Below, in pieces: positions 46,982 through 58,267 of a stretch of 64,000 bases of DNA. Position 1 is the first letter of the stretch; each line of letters begins with the position of its first letter. The position numbers and the translations under genes are program-made. Source of the stretch: Micropterus salmoides (Eukaryota > Chordata > Actinopteri > Centrarchiformes > Centrarchidae). Where the stretch lies: positions 46,624,465 to 46,688,464 of the forward strand of contig NW_024041150.1 of NCBI RefSeq assembly GCF_014851395.1, written 5' to 3'. Below the pieces are notes generated by a model. That model saw nothing but the letters and a program-made list of their open reading frames with translations, did not search any database and was not told the DNA's origin.

Positions 46982-48032
46982 GGGCCGAATCACAGAAAGT
47001 TCCTGTCTTCAGTCTTAAGTTAAGACAGGAAGAGTCTAAGAGAGGATTTTCCCCAATTTGGTATTACAGAAGCAAACTAACGAACTTTAGGAATCCTGTT
47101 ATCTCAGGTTATAAAATCCTAAATACTCGTCCAACTTCGGTTATCAACTTCTTGACGGTCTGACCTGAAGTCCAGTGATAGTTGTTGTTTCTGCTCCATT
47201 TTCAGTTTGTTTCATTAAAAAAGACCAAAATTCTGTTTCAATACTTTACTATTATTTAGTGATGGTTATTTGGTAAGAGCAGACCCAACGGGCCTGAGGT
47301 AGAACTGCACGGTGTGAGGGAAATATTCAATGTGTGAGAACGTTACATATATTTTAATTTAATATTTTAAATCCAGCTAAATGTTGTTTCTAGAGCAGCA
47401 ACATTAATATTTACAACAGCAAAGTAACTCAGTAACTGAAAGAACAACATCAGTCTGTATCAGTCCCTCCTCCTCTCTCCTGGCTGCAGGTAACGTTAGC
47501 AGGTAGAAGGAGGAGCGGCTGGTTTGTTTTTAAGACTACAGACCAGTCTGTGCTCCAGACAGACCGCTTTCTATTTAGCTAGTTTTTAACATTTGGCTAA
47601 TGCCGAGCTAGCGTTAGCTGTGTTTGTATGAAACATACAGGATGAGATACTGAGGACAGAGATGATTAAAGGAACCGTTTCTACATGTTTAACGCCATCC
47701 CTAACCTAGCGTTCGCCTACAGCCTTTCTACTAACGAGGGTTTGGTCATCAAACACATCGCTAGAATCGATTAATAAGTTCTGCCTGTTGACGTTCAGTT
47801 GATTTTGTAAAAGCAGTAAAAGAGCAGCCGTGTGGATTAAACGAGTCAGCAAACACTAGCTGGTGGAAAAGTAAAAGTTTATTTAAGACTTTATGAAGTT
47901 AGGATGCTTCTGTAATACACTCCTCTAAATTATTACCATGGTTACCAAGCAGTTAGGATGCTTCTGTAATACACTCCTCTAAATTATTACCATGGTTACC
48001 AAGCAGTTAGGAAGTTTCTGTAATACGGGCCC
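46982..48032. mobile_element. Non-autonomous inverted-repeat DNA element
   Basis: Left end GGGCCGAATCACAGAAAGTT and right end, reverse complemented, GGGCCCGTATTACAGAAACT are imperfect inverted repeats; a CAG or AG at both edges may be a short target duplication. The subterminal right side carries a 54-bp unit twice (47,898-47,951 and 47,952-48,005) whose TTCTGTAATAC part also appears in the terminal repeat. No transposase; PIF/Harbinger-like or another short-duplication superfamily. Confidence 0.6.
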
Positions 48033-48289
48033 AGAGCTCTGATCCCTGGAGACGGGACAGCAGCTTAGTCTCTTAGCAAAGACCCTCAGGAGGGCCACGA
48101 ACTGTCCTCAGGCTCCGGGACAATCACAGGTACAGGCGTGATCAGAGGCAGAGAAACAAAGCTGTCAAATTTTAGTTTTCCTTAATTATGAATGATTTAG
48201 TTTCATATTTACACGTAACAAAGTTTCACTGCAGTCAGTTACAGTCAGAGATAATACTTTAAACATTACAGAGGCACTTTGAAGCAGAA

Positions 48290-49395
48290 CACGCAGCTAC
48301 TGGACCCGACCCGGTTCCTAGAGAACACGCAGCTACCGGACCCGACCCGGTCTCCTGTTCCTGAAGAACACGCGGCTACCGGGCCCGACCCGGTTCCTGA
48401 AGAACACGCAGCTACCGGGCCCGACCCGGTCTCCTGTTCCTAGAGAACACGCAGTTACCGGGCCCGACCCGGTCTCCTGTTCCTAGAGAACACGCAGTTA
48501 CCGGGCCCGACCCGGTCTCCTGTTCCTAGAGAACACGCAGTTACCGGGCCCGACCCGGTCTGCTGTTCCTAAAGAACACGCAGTTACCGGGCCCGACCCG
48601 GTTCCTGAAGAACACGCAGCTACCGGGCCCGACCCGGTCTCCTGTTCCTAGAGAACACGCGGCTACCGGGCCCGACCCGGTCTCCTGTTCCTGAAGAACA
48701 CGCGGCTACCGGGCCCGACCCGGTCTGCTGTTCCTAAAGAACACGCGGCTACCGGGCCCGACCCGGTCTCCTGTTCCTAGAGAACACGCAGCTACCGGGC
48801 CCGACCCGGTCTCCTGTTCCTGAAGAACACGCGGCTACCGGGCCCGACCCGGTCTCCTGTTCCTAGAGAACACGCGGCTACCGGCCCGACCCGGTCTCCT
48901 GTTCCTAGAGAACACGCGGCTACCGGGCCCGACCCGGTCTCCTGTTCCTGAAGAACACGCGGCTACCGGGCCCGACCCGGTCTCCTGTTCCTAGAGAACA
49001 CGCAGTTACCGGGCCCGACCCGGTCTCCTGTTCCTAGAGAACACGCGGCTACCGGCCCGACCCGGTCTCCTGTTCCTAGAGAACACGCGGCTACCGGCCC
49101 GACCCGGTCTCCTGTTCCTAGAGAACACGCGGCTACCGGCCCGACCCGGTCTCCTGTTCCTGAAGAACACGCGGCTACCGGGCCCGACCCGGTCTCCTGT
49201 TCCTAGAGAACACGCAGTTACCGGGCCCGACCCGGTCTCCTGTTCCTAGAGAACACGCGGCTACCGGCCCGACCCGGTCTCCTGTTCCTAGAGAACACGC
49301 GGCTACCGGCCCGACCTGGTCTCCTGTTCCTAAAGAACACGCGGCTACTGGGCCCGACCCGGTCTCCTGTTCCTAAAGAACACCAACCTAGTAGA
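48290..49395. repeat. GC-rich minisatellite, about 43-bp unit, about 26 copies
   Basis: Copies contain CTACCGGGCCCGACCCGGTC, TCCTGTTCCTAGAGAACACG and C. Variants: CGG/CAG before CTACC or TTACC, TAGAG/TGAAG/TAAAG, and a CCGG-deletion form (ACCGGCCCGACC) clustered in the right half. Left copies lack the TCTCCTG part. Each unit contains the near-palindrome ACCGGGCCCGACCCGGT. Confidence 0.95.
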
Positions 49396-49624
49396 CCGGG
49401 TCGACGTGTACAGGAACCAGCTGATGCGTTTAACATGAAGCAAAGCTCGAGCAGTAAAATACATTTCATCAATACTGAGATGAGTCCTCCTGTCTTCATC
49501 TGTCCTCCATCAGCTGTTTCACCTCCCTGTTCTGATCCAGAGACAGACCGGATCGACGATCACAGATTAAACAGCATAATCAGCCATCAGAGGAGTTTCA
49601 TCAGTGGAGTTGCTCCTCTCTGCA

Positions 49625-50480
49625 AAGGAGACAGAGGACAGTAAGACAGAGACAAACACAGAGACTGAGAGGAGACAGAGGACAGTCAGACAGAGACAAA
49701 CACAGAGACTGAGAGGAGACAGAGGACAGTCAGACAGAGACAAACACAGAGACTCAGAAGAGGCAGAGGACAGTAAGAGACAAACACAGAGACTGAGAGG
49801 AGACAGAAGACAGACAGAGACACACACAGAGACTCAGAAGAGACAGAGGACAGTAAGAGACAAACACAGAGATTGAGAGGAGACAGAGGACAGTAAGAGA
49901 CAAACACAGAGACTGAGAGGAGACAGAGGACAGTAAGAGACAAACACAGAGACTGAGGACAGAGACAAACACAGAGACTGAGAGGAGACAGAGGACAGTA
50001 AGAGACAAACACAGAGACTGAGGACAGAGACAAACACAGAGACTGAGAGGAGACAGAGGACAGTAAGAGACAAACACAGAGACTGAGAGGAGACAGAGGA
50101 CAGTAAGAGACAAACACAGAGACTCAGAAGAGACAGAGGACAGTAAGAGACAAACACAGAGACTGAGGACAGTCAGACAGAGACAAACACAGAGACTCAG
50201 AAGAGACAGAAAAGACAGACAGAGACAAACACAGAGACTCAGAAGAGACAGAGGACAGTAAGAGACAAACACAGGGACTCAGAAGAGACAGAGGACAGTA
50301 AGAGACAAACACAGAGACTCAGAAGAGACAGAGGACAGAGAGACAGAGATACAGGGACTCAGAGGAGACAGGAAAGACAGACAGAGAAACAGAGACTCAC
50401 AAGAGACAGAGGACAGACAGAGACACACACAGAGACTCAGAGGAGACAGAGGACAGACAGAGACACACACAGAGACTCAG
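49625..50480. repeat. Purine-rich minisatellite, GAGACAGAGGACAGTAAGAG type
   Basis: About 20 copies of 40-44-bp units (AGACAGAGGACAGTAAGAGA, CAAACACAGAGACTGAGAGG), with shorter 24-26-bp variants and diverged right copies. On the minus strand it begins within 14 bp of the donor of the Ig exon at 50,494, so in that gene it would be intronic. Confidence 0.95.
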
Positions 50481-50493
50481 TCTGCATACTGAC

Positions 50494-50826
50494 CTGAGAC
50501 CCTTAGCTCAACTGTTGTCTCTTTCCTGATGTTCCCCTCATTGCTGTAGACTCTGCAGATGTATCGTCCTCCGTCTCTGACTGTGGGGGATTTCAGGGTC
50601 AGACTGAAGTCTCCCTGTTTCAGGTTTCTCTTCATCTCTGTGCGTCCTCTGTAAGACGGGTCCTGTTGGTCCTGCCGGCCAGAGCCGTCCTCGTACATGT
50701 AAGCCATGATTGTGGGTCTGGGTTTAAACCGTCTCCACTCCACTGTGACATCCTCAGGCAGGTCATCTGTGATCTTGAAGGGCAGGCGGACAGACTCCAC
50801 CCCCTCCTCCACCTCCACCTGATGGT
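50494..50826 (-). CDS. Immunoglobulin V-set exon (B7/butyrophilin-like family), non-canonical
   Basis: A 333-nt exon, minus strand, phase 1 to phase 1 (acceptor CTCTCAG, donor GTCAGT), typical for an Ig V exon. It reads DHQVEVEEGVESVRLPFKIT, EDVTVEWRRF, YRGRTEMKRNLKQGDFSLTL, SPTVRDGGRYICRVYS and ends RKETTVELRVSG. The V-set landmarks are present: W in strand C, D-x-G-x-Y-x-C in strand F. The strand-B cysteine of its relatives (LLPCETT) is phenylalanine here (RLPFKIT). An upstream in-frame ATG (50,869) gives MQVKQLMLSFVVLS, a possible short leader, though that stretch also looks like the acceptor's pyrimidine tract. It belongs to the same family as the four exons at 60.3-64.0 kb. Function is inferred only as cell-surface, immune-type. 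Confidence 0.85.
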
Positions 50827-50887
50827 CTGAGAGGACAACAAAGGACAACATGAGCTGTTTCACCTGCATGTTCTCTCTGATCCAGAG

Positions 50888-51262
50888 TCAGATCAAAGGA
50901 ACGCTCCCCACGCGCCACTGCCCGACTAAACAAGCCTCTTGTTCCACAATCCACCTTGGCCGAAGAAGCTTTTCCATACAAGGCCGGGCTTTCTTCTGCC
51001 TCTCGGACGTCTCCCGATTGCAGATAAATACATTTACATCATCAGCATATGCTGGTGCAACAACGGGGGGCTTCTGAGCCAGCTCTCGTAGGGAGAGACC
51101 CCTCAGTCTGCTCCTCAACCTGAAGAGGAGAGGCCTAATGGCATCTATTTAATAAGACCATGGAGAGAATCTTATGGTCCATGCATTAAGGAGCTGGTCT
51201 CCGGTTCTTTAAAAGGGCTACATCTCCCGTTTTAGGCAGCAGAGAAAGAAGTGCACGCCTAC
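50888..51262 (-). mobile_element. Tx1/L1-like reverse transcriptase fragment beside the Ig exon
   Basis: Minus-strand pieces: RRALLSLLPKTGDVALLKNR-RPA (51,190-51,262) matches the LLPKKGDLxxLxNWRPVSLL start of the RT domain. MRSRLRGLSLRELAQKPPVV followed by APAYADDVNVFI (51,118 downward) carries the catalytic YADD as in Tx1-like proteins. The RT core between them is deleted. It ends about 60 bp from the Ig V exon. Confidence 0.75.
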
Positions 51263-51469
51263 AGGATGTCCTGAAGTCGGTCCCATGACGTTCTGAAATC
51301 CAACAATAACCCAGAACAACAGTCAAAACTCCGGAAAGGGTTCTCTTCGTCTGGCGCTTCCTCACGTTTCCAAACTTGTTAGTAATCCCTGTTTTGAAGG
51401 GATCTCTTTTTGTTATCTTGTGTTTATGTTTTTGCATCACCGATTTGCCCAACTTTTGTTGTTTAATCC

Positions 51470-51905
51470 TTGTAAAACTCCTGTGAATCCACCTAAACAA
51501 TGGGTTTGTCCCTTAGCGTCCACCTGGGTGATGCTCTGGAAACGTGAACGAACCAGTGGGCTATTTTTATAACAGGAGTGTTTCCTCCTGCATTTAAAAA
51601 AATCTCCGTCCACATGAAAATGCAAATATGCGCCGTCAAGAGCACGCCAAAACACCTGGCGGCGATGTGACCCTAACCGTAAAGCCAAGTTGGCCAATCA
51701 GAGCCTAATAAAATTGGAAACAACGCAGGCAGTGGCGAAAACATCTACACGACAGCACTGCAACCGGGGTTTCTGAAAATCCTCACCCTGGCCGTTTTTT
51801 CAAAACTGTTTGGTTTCGGCGACCTGATGCCGCGTTTCCGTGTGAACGAACGGCCGGACCGCGTAGAAAAAGTCACGGTTACCTGTGTTCATGTAGACAG
51901 GGCCG
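51470..51905. mobile_element. Interspersed repeat, probable non-autonomous DNA element
   Basis: Left portion CGTCCACCTGGGTGATGCTC, middle AACACCTGGCGGCGATGTGA, right portion GCCGCGTTTCCGTGTGAACG with GGCCGTTTTTTCAAAACTG. The CGTTTTC/GTGAACGAACGG-rich layout is that of hAT-like short elements common in fish. Both strands show only short frames. Boundaries approximate. Confidence 0.45.
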
Positions 51906-53735
51906 TAGTGTTTCCCACACTGGTAGTATCAACGCTGACTTTTTAAAATGATTTATTTAAAATCGTAGTTGATTGCTGCACCTTGTCTCCCTCCCTCTTT
52001 CTCTCTGAACACTACAAGATACTTTATTGTCACACACATACTCCTCAAACGTCCACCAAATCATGTGTTTTTATTACTTCATTAATCGCCTTTTTTGAAG
52101 CAGCATGAGGTTCAACATGATTCCTGTCTGAGTTAAAATCTGCCCCTAAAAGTAACACAGCTAGTCAGAGTGTCACTGAGAGGATTAATAAAACGGACTA
52201 AATCATTCTCTCTGCAGCGCTTCATCTCTGATGGACGGTGAAACAGCTTTCTGGCCCGTGAGGCCAGAGGCAGCGCTGGTACGAACGTGTCTTTCACCTC
52301 ATCACCTCATCCTGGCTGCAGATCTGACACTGTCACAAGCACAGACAACCTCCTCTGTGGAGCAGCGGAAACCAGGACAGATCTTTAGTCCGCGTTTCCT
52401 CGTCAGTGAAACGCTGCCGCAGCACAAAACTGACAAACACACCAACTTACCTTAGAAATACACACAGTCAAGTAAGACAGCAACACTTTAATGCAACATG
52501 AAACACAGACAAGTTTAGAAAAACTTATTCATCAATTGAAATTGAGACTGTGTTGTGTGTGTCATCACCTTTGAGCCTGAGATCATTCACGTAAATGATC
52601 CCATCTTTGTAGAAATTCAGGCCACTTGCCACAGAATCTGAATCTGGATCTGAAGAAGAAGAAGAAGAAGAAGAGGACATACTTTATTAATCCTGCAAAG
52701 GAAAATTAAATGTTTTCTGTGGTCTTGAAGGGCAGCAGGTCAGACTGCTCCCCGTCTTCCCCTCCTCCACCTGATGAACTAAAGGCTCGAGTGTAGTCTG
52801 GAGCGGACGCGGATAGCTGCGGAGTAGACAACCTGCTTCCTGTTTACACCGGCGCGCACATGCCCAGTGTGCGTGAACGGTCACGTGACGCGTGTTTCCA
52901 GTTGTTTTAATAGAGACGGAGCTCTGAAACACAGCTGAAACTCTACTGCCGACTGCTTTAAAACAAATATGTAGCACAAGTGGACAACAAAGCACAACAG
53001 ATGCATACATGTAGTTTACTGCTAAATTATTTTATTTGGATCATCCCCAAAACTGACAACTCATAGTTTTCAGTCACGTGACGTGCGCGCTGACGTGGAG
53101 GGCAAAACAACCACCAACGTAGCGGCTTGCAGCGCGACTCCCCTGTAGAGACGCCGCAGAATCAGTGACGGTTTATTTGGATCGCCAAACTTAGGAAAAA
53201 GAAAGATATGAACACAAACTGCAAGTGTCGGGCACTTCCGATCCGCTGCCGCATTTCTACCATTAACAAGCGCCAGGTCCCTGCCGCCGCTCGACCGCGT
53301 TGATGTTTACGTTTACCTTGTGGGGAATCCCTCACTAACAGCTCAGACTTCCTCGATTAGTGCGTCAGAAAGCACAACTACCATCCAGCAGACTCACAGT
53401 AACACTGTGTCACTTGCTTCCTGGTTGGCGGGCAGCAGGAAATGACGGCTTTTTGCCCTCCAAAGGAGCGTTTATCTTGGAATGTGACGCTCGAGACATA
53501 ACGTGACGTCGTAGGACCCGCTGGTCTCGACAGCAGTATCGATAAGCTCAAACCTTATTGATTTCAGGGAAACTTTGGAACTGGGTCTCGATCCCCATCC
53601 ATACCCATCGCTATGTTGGAGACGTACGTTAGAAGAAGAAGTAATAAAATACAGCAGGGGTCTGCAAATAAGTTTTTCATGGGAGCAATATCTTAAACAT
53701 AAAAGCCGTAATATGACCTTGCGTTGGAGAGAGAT
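51906..53735. other. Intergenic stretch, minor repeats only
   Basis: Contains GTAGTGTTTCCCACACTGGT (about 51,906), an hAT-like end related to 61,254, and a (GAA)n microsatellite (about 52,654-52,672). No supportable gene. Confidence 0.4.
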
Positions 53736-53736
53736 T

Positions 53737-53808
53737 TGGTTGGCTCAGCTGGTGCGGTGCAGGACTCGCTACTTAAGGGTTGAGGGTCAGATCCCACCTC
53801 GGGACAGG
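53737..53808 (+). repeat. tRNA-derived SINE head
   Basis: TGGTTGGCTCAGCTGGTGCG (box A-like) and GAGGGTCAGATCCCACCTC (box B-like, GGTCAGATCCC) are spaced as in tRNA genes, but no cloverleaf acceptor pairing is evident. I read it as a degenerate tRNA-derived SINE promoter, not a tRNA gene. Confidence 0.5.
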
Positions 53809-54084
53809 TTGGTTTTTCTCTCTTCAACAAATGGATTCTGCAGTGAATGTTTCTCAGCTCGCAGCATGTGCTGCACTGTTTGTGTTTCGGTGTTTGATCC
53901 TCATCCTTCAACCTACGGACGCTTTTCATTTCCCCAGTATCTCCAGGCAGAGCACATTCAGGGGAATCACGTTCTCTGACGGCTCCTTCAGAGCTGCACA
54001 CTCTTTTAACGTCGTTCAGAGGTTTTCAAAGTAAAAGCTCAGTTCAACTCCTAATCAGTTTTGACTCCCTGACCGGCAGACCCC

Positions 54085-54800
54085 GCGGGGGACGGTCCTC
54101 TGTCCCTTCCTCCACCACACAGAGTCCGGCCCTCTTCAGAAGGTTTCTGATGACTCTGCTGTGGTTGGATGTGTCAGCGGGGTGACGAGGCTGAGCACAG
54201 AGCTGTGGGGGGGACTTGGTGGGGGAACAGAACCGCCTACAGCTCAACGGGACAAAGACTAAAGAGCTGGTTGTGGATCTAAGGAGAGCCATCCAGGGGG
54301 TCCCTGTGGACGTTGGAGGATTACAGATACCACATGGACTATAAACTGGACTGGGCCAAGAACACTGAGGGCCTCTACAGGAGGGGCCAAAGGAGGCTGA
54401 GGTCCTTCAACATCTGCAGGACGATGCTGAGGATGTTTTATGAGTCTGTGCTGTCCTGTTTGCTGTTGCATGCTGGGACAGCGGACGCCAACAGACTCAA
54501 CAAACTGATCCAAGGCCAGTGAGGTTGTGGGGGCGGAGCTGGACTCTCAGAGAGGAGGACGCTGTCCAAGCTACATGTCATCTTGGACAATGTCTCCCAC
54601 CCGCTCCATGACGTGCTGCTCAAACACAGGAGCACCTTCAGTGCAAGACTCGTTCCCCCATAATGCACCACAGGAAGTCCTTCCTGCCTGTGGCCATCGA
54701 ACTCTGTAACTCCTCCCTCTAAGTGTCTGACACACGGACACTTAGTTAGTTTTAAACTGCACATGATCATCTGTTTGGTGCAATAACACCTGCTTAAATA
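54085..54800 (+). mobile_element. Rex/jockey-like non-LTR retrotransposon fragment (RT C-terminal part)
   Basis: Plus-strand frames read QLNGTKTKELVVDLRRA, then YKLDWAKNTEGLYRRGQRRL, RSFNICRTMLRMFYESVLSC and ADANRLNKLIQGQ, ending with VSHPLHDVLLKHRSTFSARL and later SFLPVAI in shifted frames. This is the familiar fish pattern LNVSKTKELVVDFRR...NLDWSxNTxxLYxKGQxRLxxLRRLRSF...FYxSVV...ANRLxKLIRKA. Several frameshifts and stops. The expected 3' tail of such elements is found separately at 56,640-56,795. Confidence 0.75.
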
Positions 54801-55727
54801 CTTAATGTGCGACACTCTGCTGCTACTAGTCATTCATTATTACTGGTCACCATAACAACTCTTTAAAGCATGTTTCACCCCTAAAACCCTGTTAATGTGA
54901 TCAGAATCATTCTAGATACGACTGTTCATGTTTGTGTCTTCATTTCACAGCTTCTGACATTTATCTGTAGACATTAATATAAAAATAGGCAGCGTGAGAA
55001 ACCTCCTCCCTTCTGAGGTGCATTTTATTTGCACATTAACATCCAAACAGAAACGTCTCCTCATCAGCTTAAAAGGACGAGTTTGCATCACTAATTAGCT
55101 TTACTGACCTCAGCTCCTCCAGTCACCTCCGTCCTTTCTTTTCCAACTGAAAACTGAAAAAGAATTGAAGCAGTCTGTACAGGACGGAGCTGCAGGCTGC
55201 ACCAGTTTACTCTCAGTTTGTACCTGATGTTCTCAACATTGGACAAGTAGGCAGTAATAAAATCCAGCTTCCAGCTAAAGTTAAGTTACAGAGCAGCTCT
55301 GTAGCTGCTGTAGAAGCTGCTCAGTCTGAAGGGGAGATGTTGGCTAACTCAGCGCTAACCGGCTTCACTTTTCCAGCAGCTGGGAAACAACAGACTTTTC
55401 TCGGTCTTGAGAAGCCGACACGCTGTAACAGACACCGGACATTTACTGGCAGAATATTTTCCTCCGCTCGCGTTCAGCGTCACTTCCTGCCGCTCGGACA
55501 GTCACACACTCGCTGCGCACCTCCTGATTCAGAGTTACGCTGCTCTTATAACAGCATCTGTATGTTCTGCATAGAACGAGGACAGGAAGCGAGCCGAGCG
55601 TGGAGTGCTGCCGTGCTCGCACAGTGTGCCAGTGAAAACATTTGTCCAGTTTAATGATCGCGGGAAAGTTTAGGAGCGACGGCCGTGATGCAAATTGAAA
55701 AAAAAAACTGCTGCTAGACGAAAGCTC

Positions 55728-55762
55728 TGCAGGTGGGTTGAACATTTCATCCAGTAGTCAGG
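55728..55762. repeat. 35-bp direct repeat, left copy
   Basis: TGCAGGTGGGTTGAACATTT followed by CATCCAGTAGTCAGG, identical to 56,537-56,571. Confidence 0.95.
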
Positions 55763-56349
55763 CAAAAAAATGTCCCTCAGAGACCTCATGGTGGCGCCAG
55801 AACAATCACCTTTGCTTTTTTGCAATTATCTCAAAAACAGCTTCGTTTAGAGTCAAACTTCTTTCATCATTTTAATCTCTGGATTTATCTGCATCTTTGC
55901 TCTAAAAATGTCAAATTACACAACTTTTTATCACTTTTCTCTAAAACCTATTTTTCCCCAGACGGTTTTGCCAATCGACCTGAAACTTTGGCAGGATCAT
56001 CTACGGACGTCGCTGTTCAAAAGTTTTTTCCCCATAAATTTTTACTTTTGTGTATTTACATACAATTTTACATAAATGCCCGTAAATCAAAATTGGCTAA
56101 AACTATTGTCACCAAACTCGACACTGATGGCCGATATCAAGTATTCAAGGGTTTTCAGATCAGTCAAACGGATATTCAGTATCTTGTAATTCACAACACA
56201 CCCAAAACTGGCAGAACGACGCATGTTTTTTTCAATTTTCTCACCAACATCTAGCTGTAAGCGTTTTAAGTTTAAACTGACAAGATTATCCAGGTCTGGC
56301 ACATGTGACATCACTGCCTCGACCTGTGAGAAGGTGATTAAAAACAGCC

Positions 56350-56420
56350 TCTCAGCAGTAGCTCAGTTAGTAAATCACCTGTTCTGGAGCTCTGCAAGGT
56401 TCAAATCCTCAGGTGAGCTG
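56350..56420 (+). repeat. tRNA-like SINE head
   Basis: GCAGTAGCTCAGTTAGTAAA has a consensus box A (TAGCTCAGTTAG), and AAGGTTCAAATCCTCAGG a consensus box B (GGTTCAAATCC), about 40 bp apart. Acceptor-stem pairing is poor, so a SINE or tRNA pseudogene is more likely than a working tRNA. Confidence 0.55.
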
Positions 56421-56536
56421 ACAATGGGGGCGTTCAGATCATAGTGAGTCTAAGGTCTCTATTTTATTTGGATCCCTGTCAGTTGCTAAAAACTGTTTGT
56501 GCAGCTTTAACTTTAAATCTTGGAAACACAAAATGT

Positions 56537-56571
56537 TGCAGGTGGGTTGAACATTTCATCCAGTAGTCAGG
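56537..56571. repeat. 35-bp direct repeat, right copy
   Basis: Identical to 55,728-55,762; the two enclose 774 bp that include a tRNA-like SINE head. Confidence 0.95.
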
Positions 56572-56639
56572 TACATATAATGACGCTCTGATCTCAAGGC
56601 GATGCTTTAAAAAGTATACGTTTCCCCAGTTATCTCTCT

Positions 56640-56795
56640 TTCATCACTTTAATATGTTGTGTTTTTCGTGACTTGCTTGGATCCCGATCACTGCCACTAT
56701 ATTTTTATTTATATTCCTTTTGCCTTTTGTGCAATGCGTGCAACTGTGACACAGAATTTCCCCTCGGGGATCAATAAAGTATTTCTGATTCATCA
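56640..56795 (+). mobile_element. LINE 3' tail ending near GGGATCAATAAAGTAT
   Basis: TGTGCAATGCGTGCAACTGT, ACAGAATTTCCCCTCGGGGA and TCAATAAAGTATTTCTGATT form the well-known 3' end of Rex/jockey-like fish LINEs, including the embedded poly(A) signal. Same orientation as the RT fragment at 54,085-54,800. Confidence 0.7.
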
Positions 56796-56799
56796 TACA

Positions 56800-58265
56800 G
56801 TCCGCACCATACATTTACATAAGATTGCACAAGTATCCCTACAGCTGTCATTGATTACAAGGTAAGTAGAACCTGAGTGTGACGGCCCCTCTGCAGGGTT
56901 CATTCTGCTGTTGGTGAGCTTTCTGTCTCCAGGTCAGCGGCATGGGACACACCAGGGCCCGGTGTGCCCCGAGTGTGTATAAGCCAGAGCAGCCGTTAGT
57001 CTGGGGTTGGACCTCCTTCATCTCACAGCTTCGGTTGTTTGTTTGGTTTCTTGTCTTTGTTTTTACAGCACAACATCCATGCAGCACATTTTCACTCATC
57101 CATACCCTACACTACTGACTTTACAGATTCTTCACACGTTTGCACAAAGATGTGTTGGCGTATAATTTGGCCGTTTTTTGTCAGATCAAAATTCCCTCTA
57201 CAAACTTTCATCATCTTGGTCCAGAGATTATCCGAGCCAAGTTTCGTGCTGATTGGACTTGCGGCTTCAGAGGAGTTAATTAAAATAGGTTTTTCAGTTT
57301 TTGCGACGTAGCGAAAATAAAGTCTAGGTGGAAATGGGCGTGGCCTATACCACAAGATTCAGCTGGATCCCCCGTGTGGATATAAGGTTTTTGATATCCA
57401 CCTTCGTAGGCGGGAGTTCTAAGACAAAATGCGTTGACCTTGCTTATGGCGCCCCCTAGAGGTAGAAGTAATTTTGCACCTGAGTTACGTGCAGTGAACT
57501 GGACCTACCTTGTGAGTTTTATGTCCCTAGCAGTTACCGTCTAGGCTGCAGTATGAGTTTTATGCACGGAAGAAAAAGAATAATAAAAACCAGAACGAAC
57601 TGGGACTGGTACTGGGAACTGCGACAACCTAACGATGCCATCCCTAATCCTGAGAGACAAACTGTACAAATACTTAAAGTACACATGTTTCCTGAGCTCT
57701 GTGTGAAATAAAAAATAGCTGTTAACTTCATTAACTTGATCTGCTGCTTCTGCGCTCCACACAGACCAGCTACAGCAACACCAAAGGGTCAAAACTCAAA
57801 ATTCCCAATGGCCTAAACATACAGCGATCAGTAGGTGGAGAAAGGGCGGCACAATGCTGTGTCACTGAAACTGCTGGTACACAGCAATTTGTTTTTGCAG
57901 TAAAAAAATAAAAAAAATAAAAATCAGTAATTTGCATTTTATAAAGACATTTTTTTATAATAATTTTTCATAGTTGCTCTTTATTGTTAATTTACAGACT
58001 GAACACATGTGCTGCAGATTTGTGCAGTTTTATACAAGTTTGGATTTGCAGCAAATAAATTAGATGATTTACAGGCATTTTGTATTAATATTTGGATAAA
58101 TATCGTGATGTATCATTTTAGGGTTGTCAAGCGATATATTGATTTGCTGTATCAGGATATTATTGTTATCGTGAGTGATGTATCGTAAGGTACCCTGCGA
58201 TTCCCAACCCTACTCTTTAATTTTCTAATTATTAAGGATGAGATGATTCCTCACACACCAAAACT
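56800..58265. other. Intergenic stretch with unclassified interspersed repeats
   Basis: Includes TCCGAGCCAAGTTTCGTGCT (57,220-57,250), part of a sequence type common in fish, and a TATCG-rich segment ending CCCAACCCTAC (58,100-58,212) like an hAT-like short element end. No exon supportable. Confidence 0.4.
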
Positions 58266-58267
58266 CA

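Noticed and set aside
49567..50470. Minus-strand frames rich in SLCVCLCLT
   Set aside because: Translation of the purine-rich minisatellite; only the adjacent Ig exon is coding.
56350..56420. A functional tRNA gene
   Set aside because: Box A and box B are good, but acceptor and anticodon stems do not pair convincingly by eye; a SINE head is likelier.
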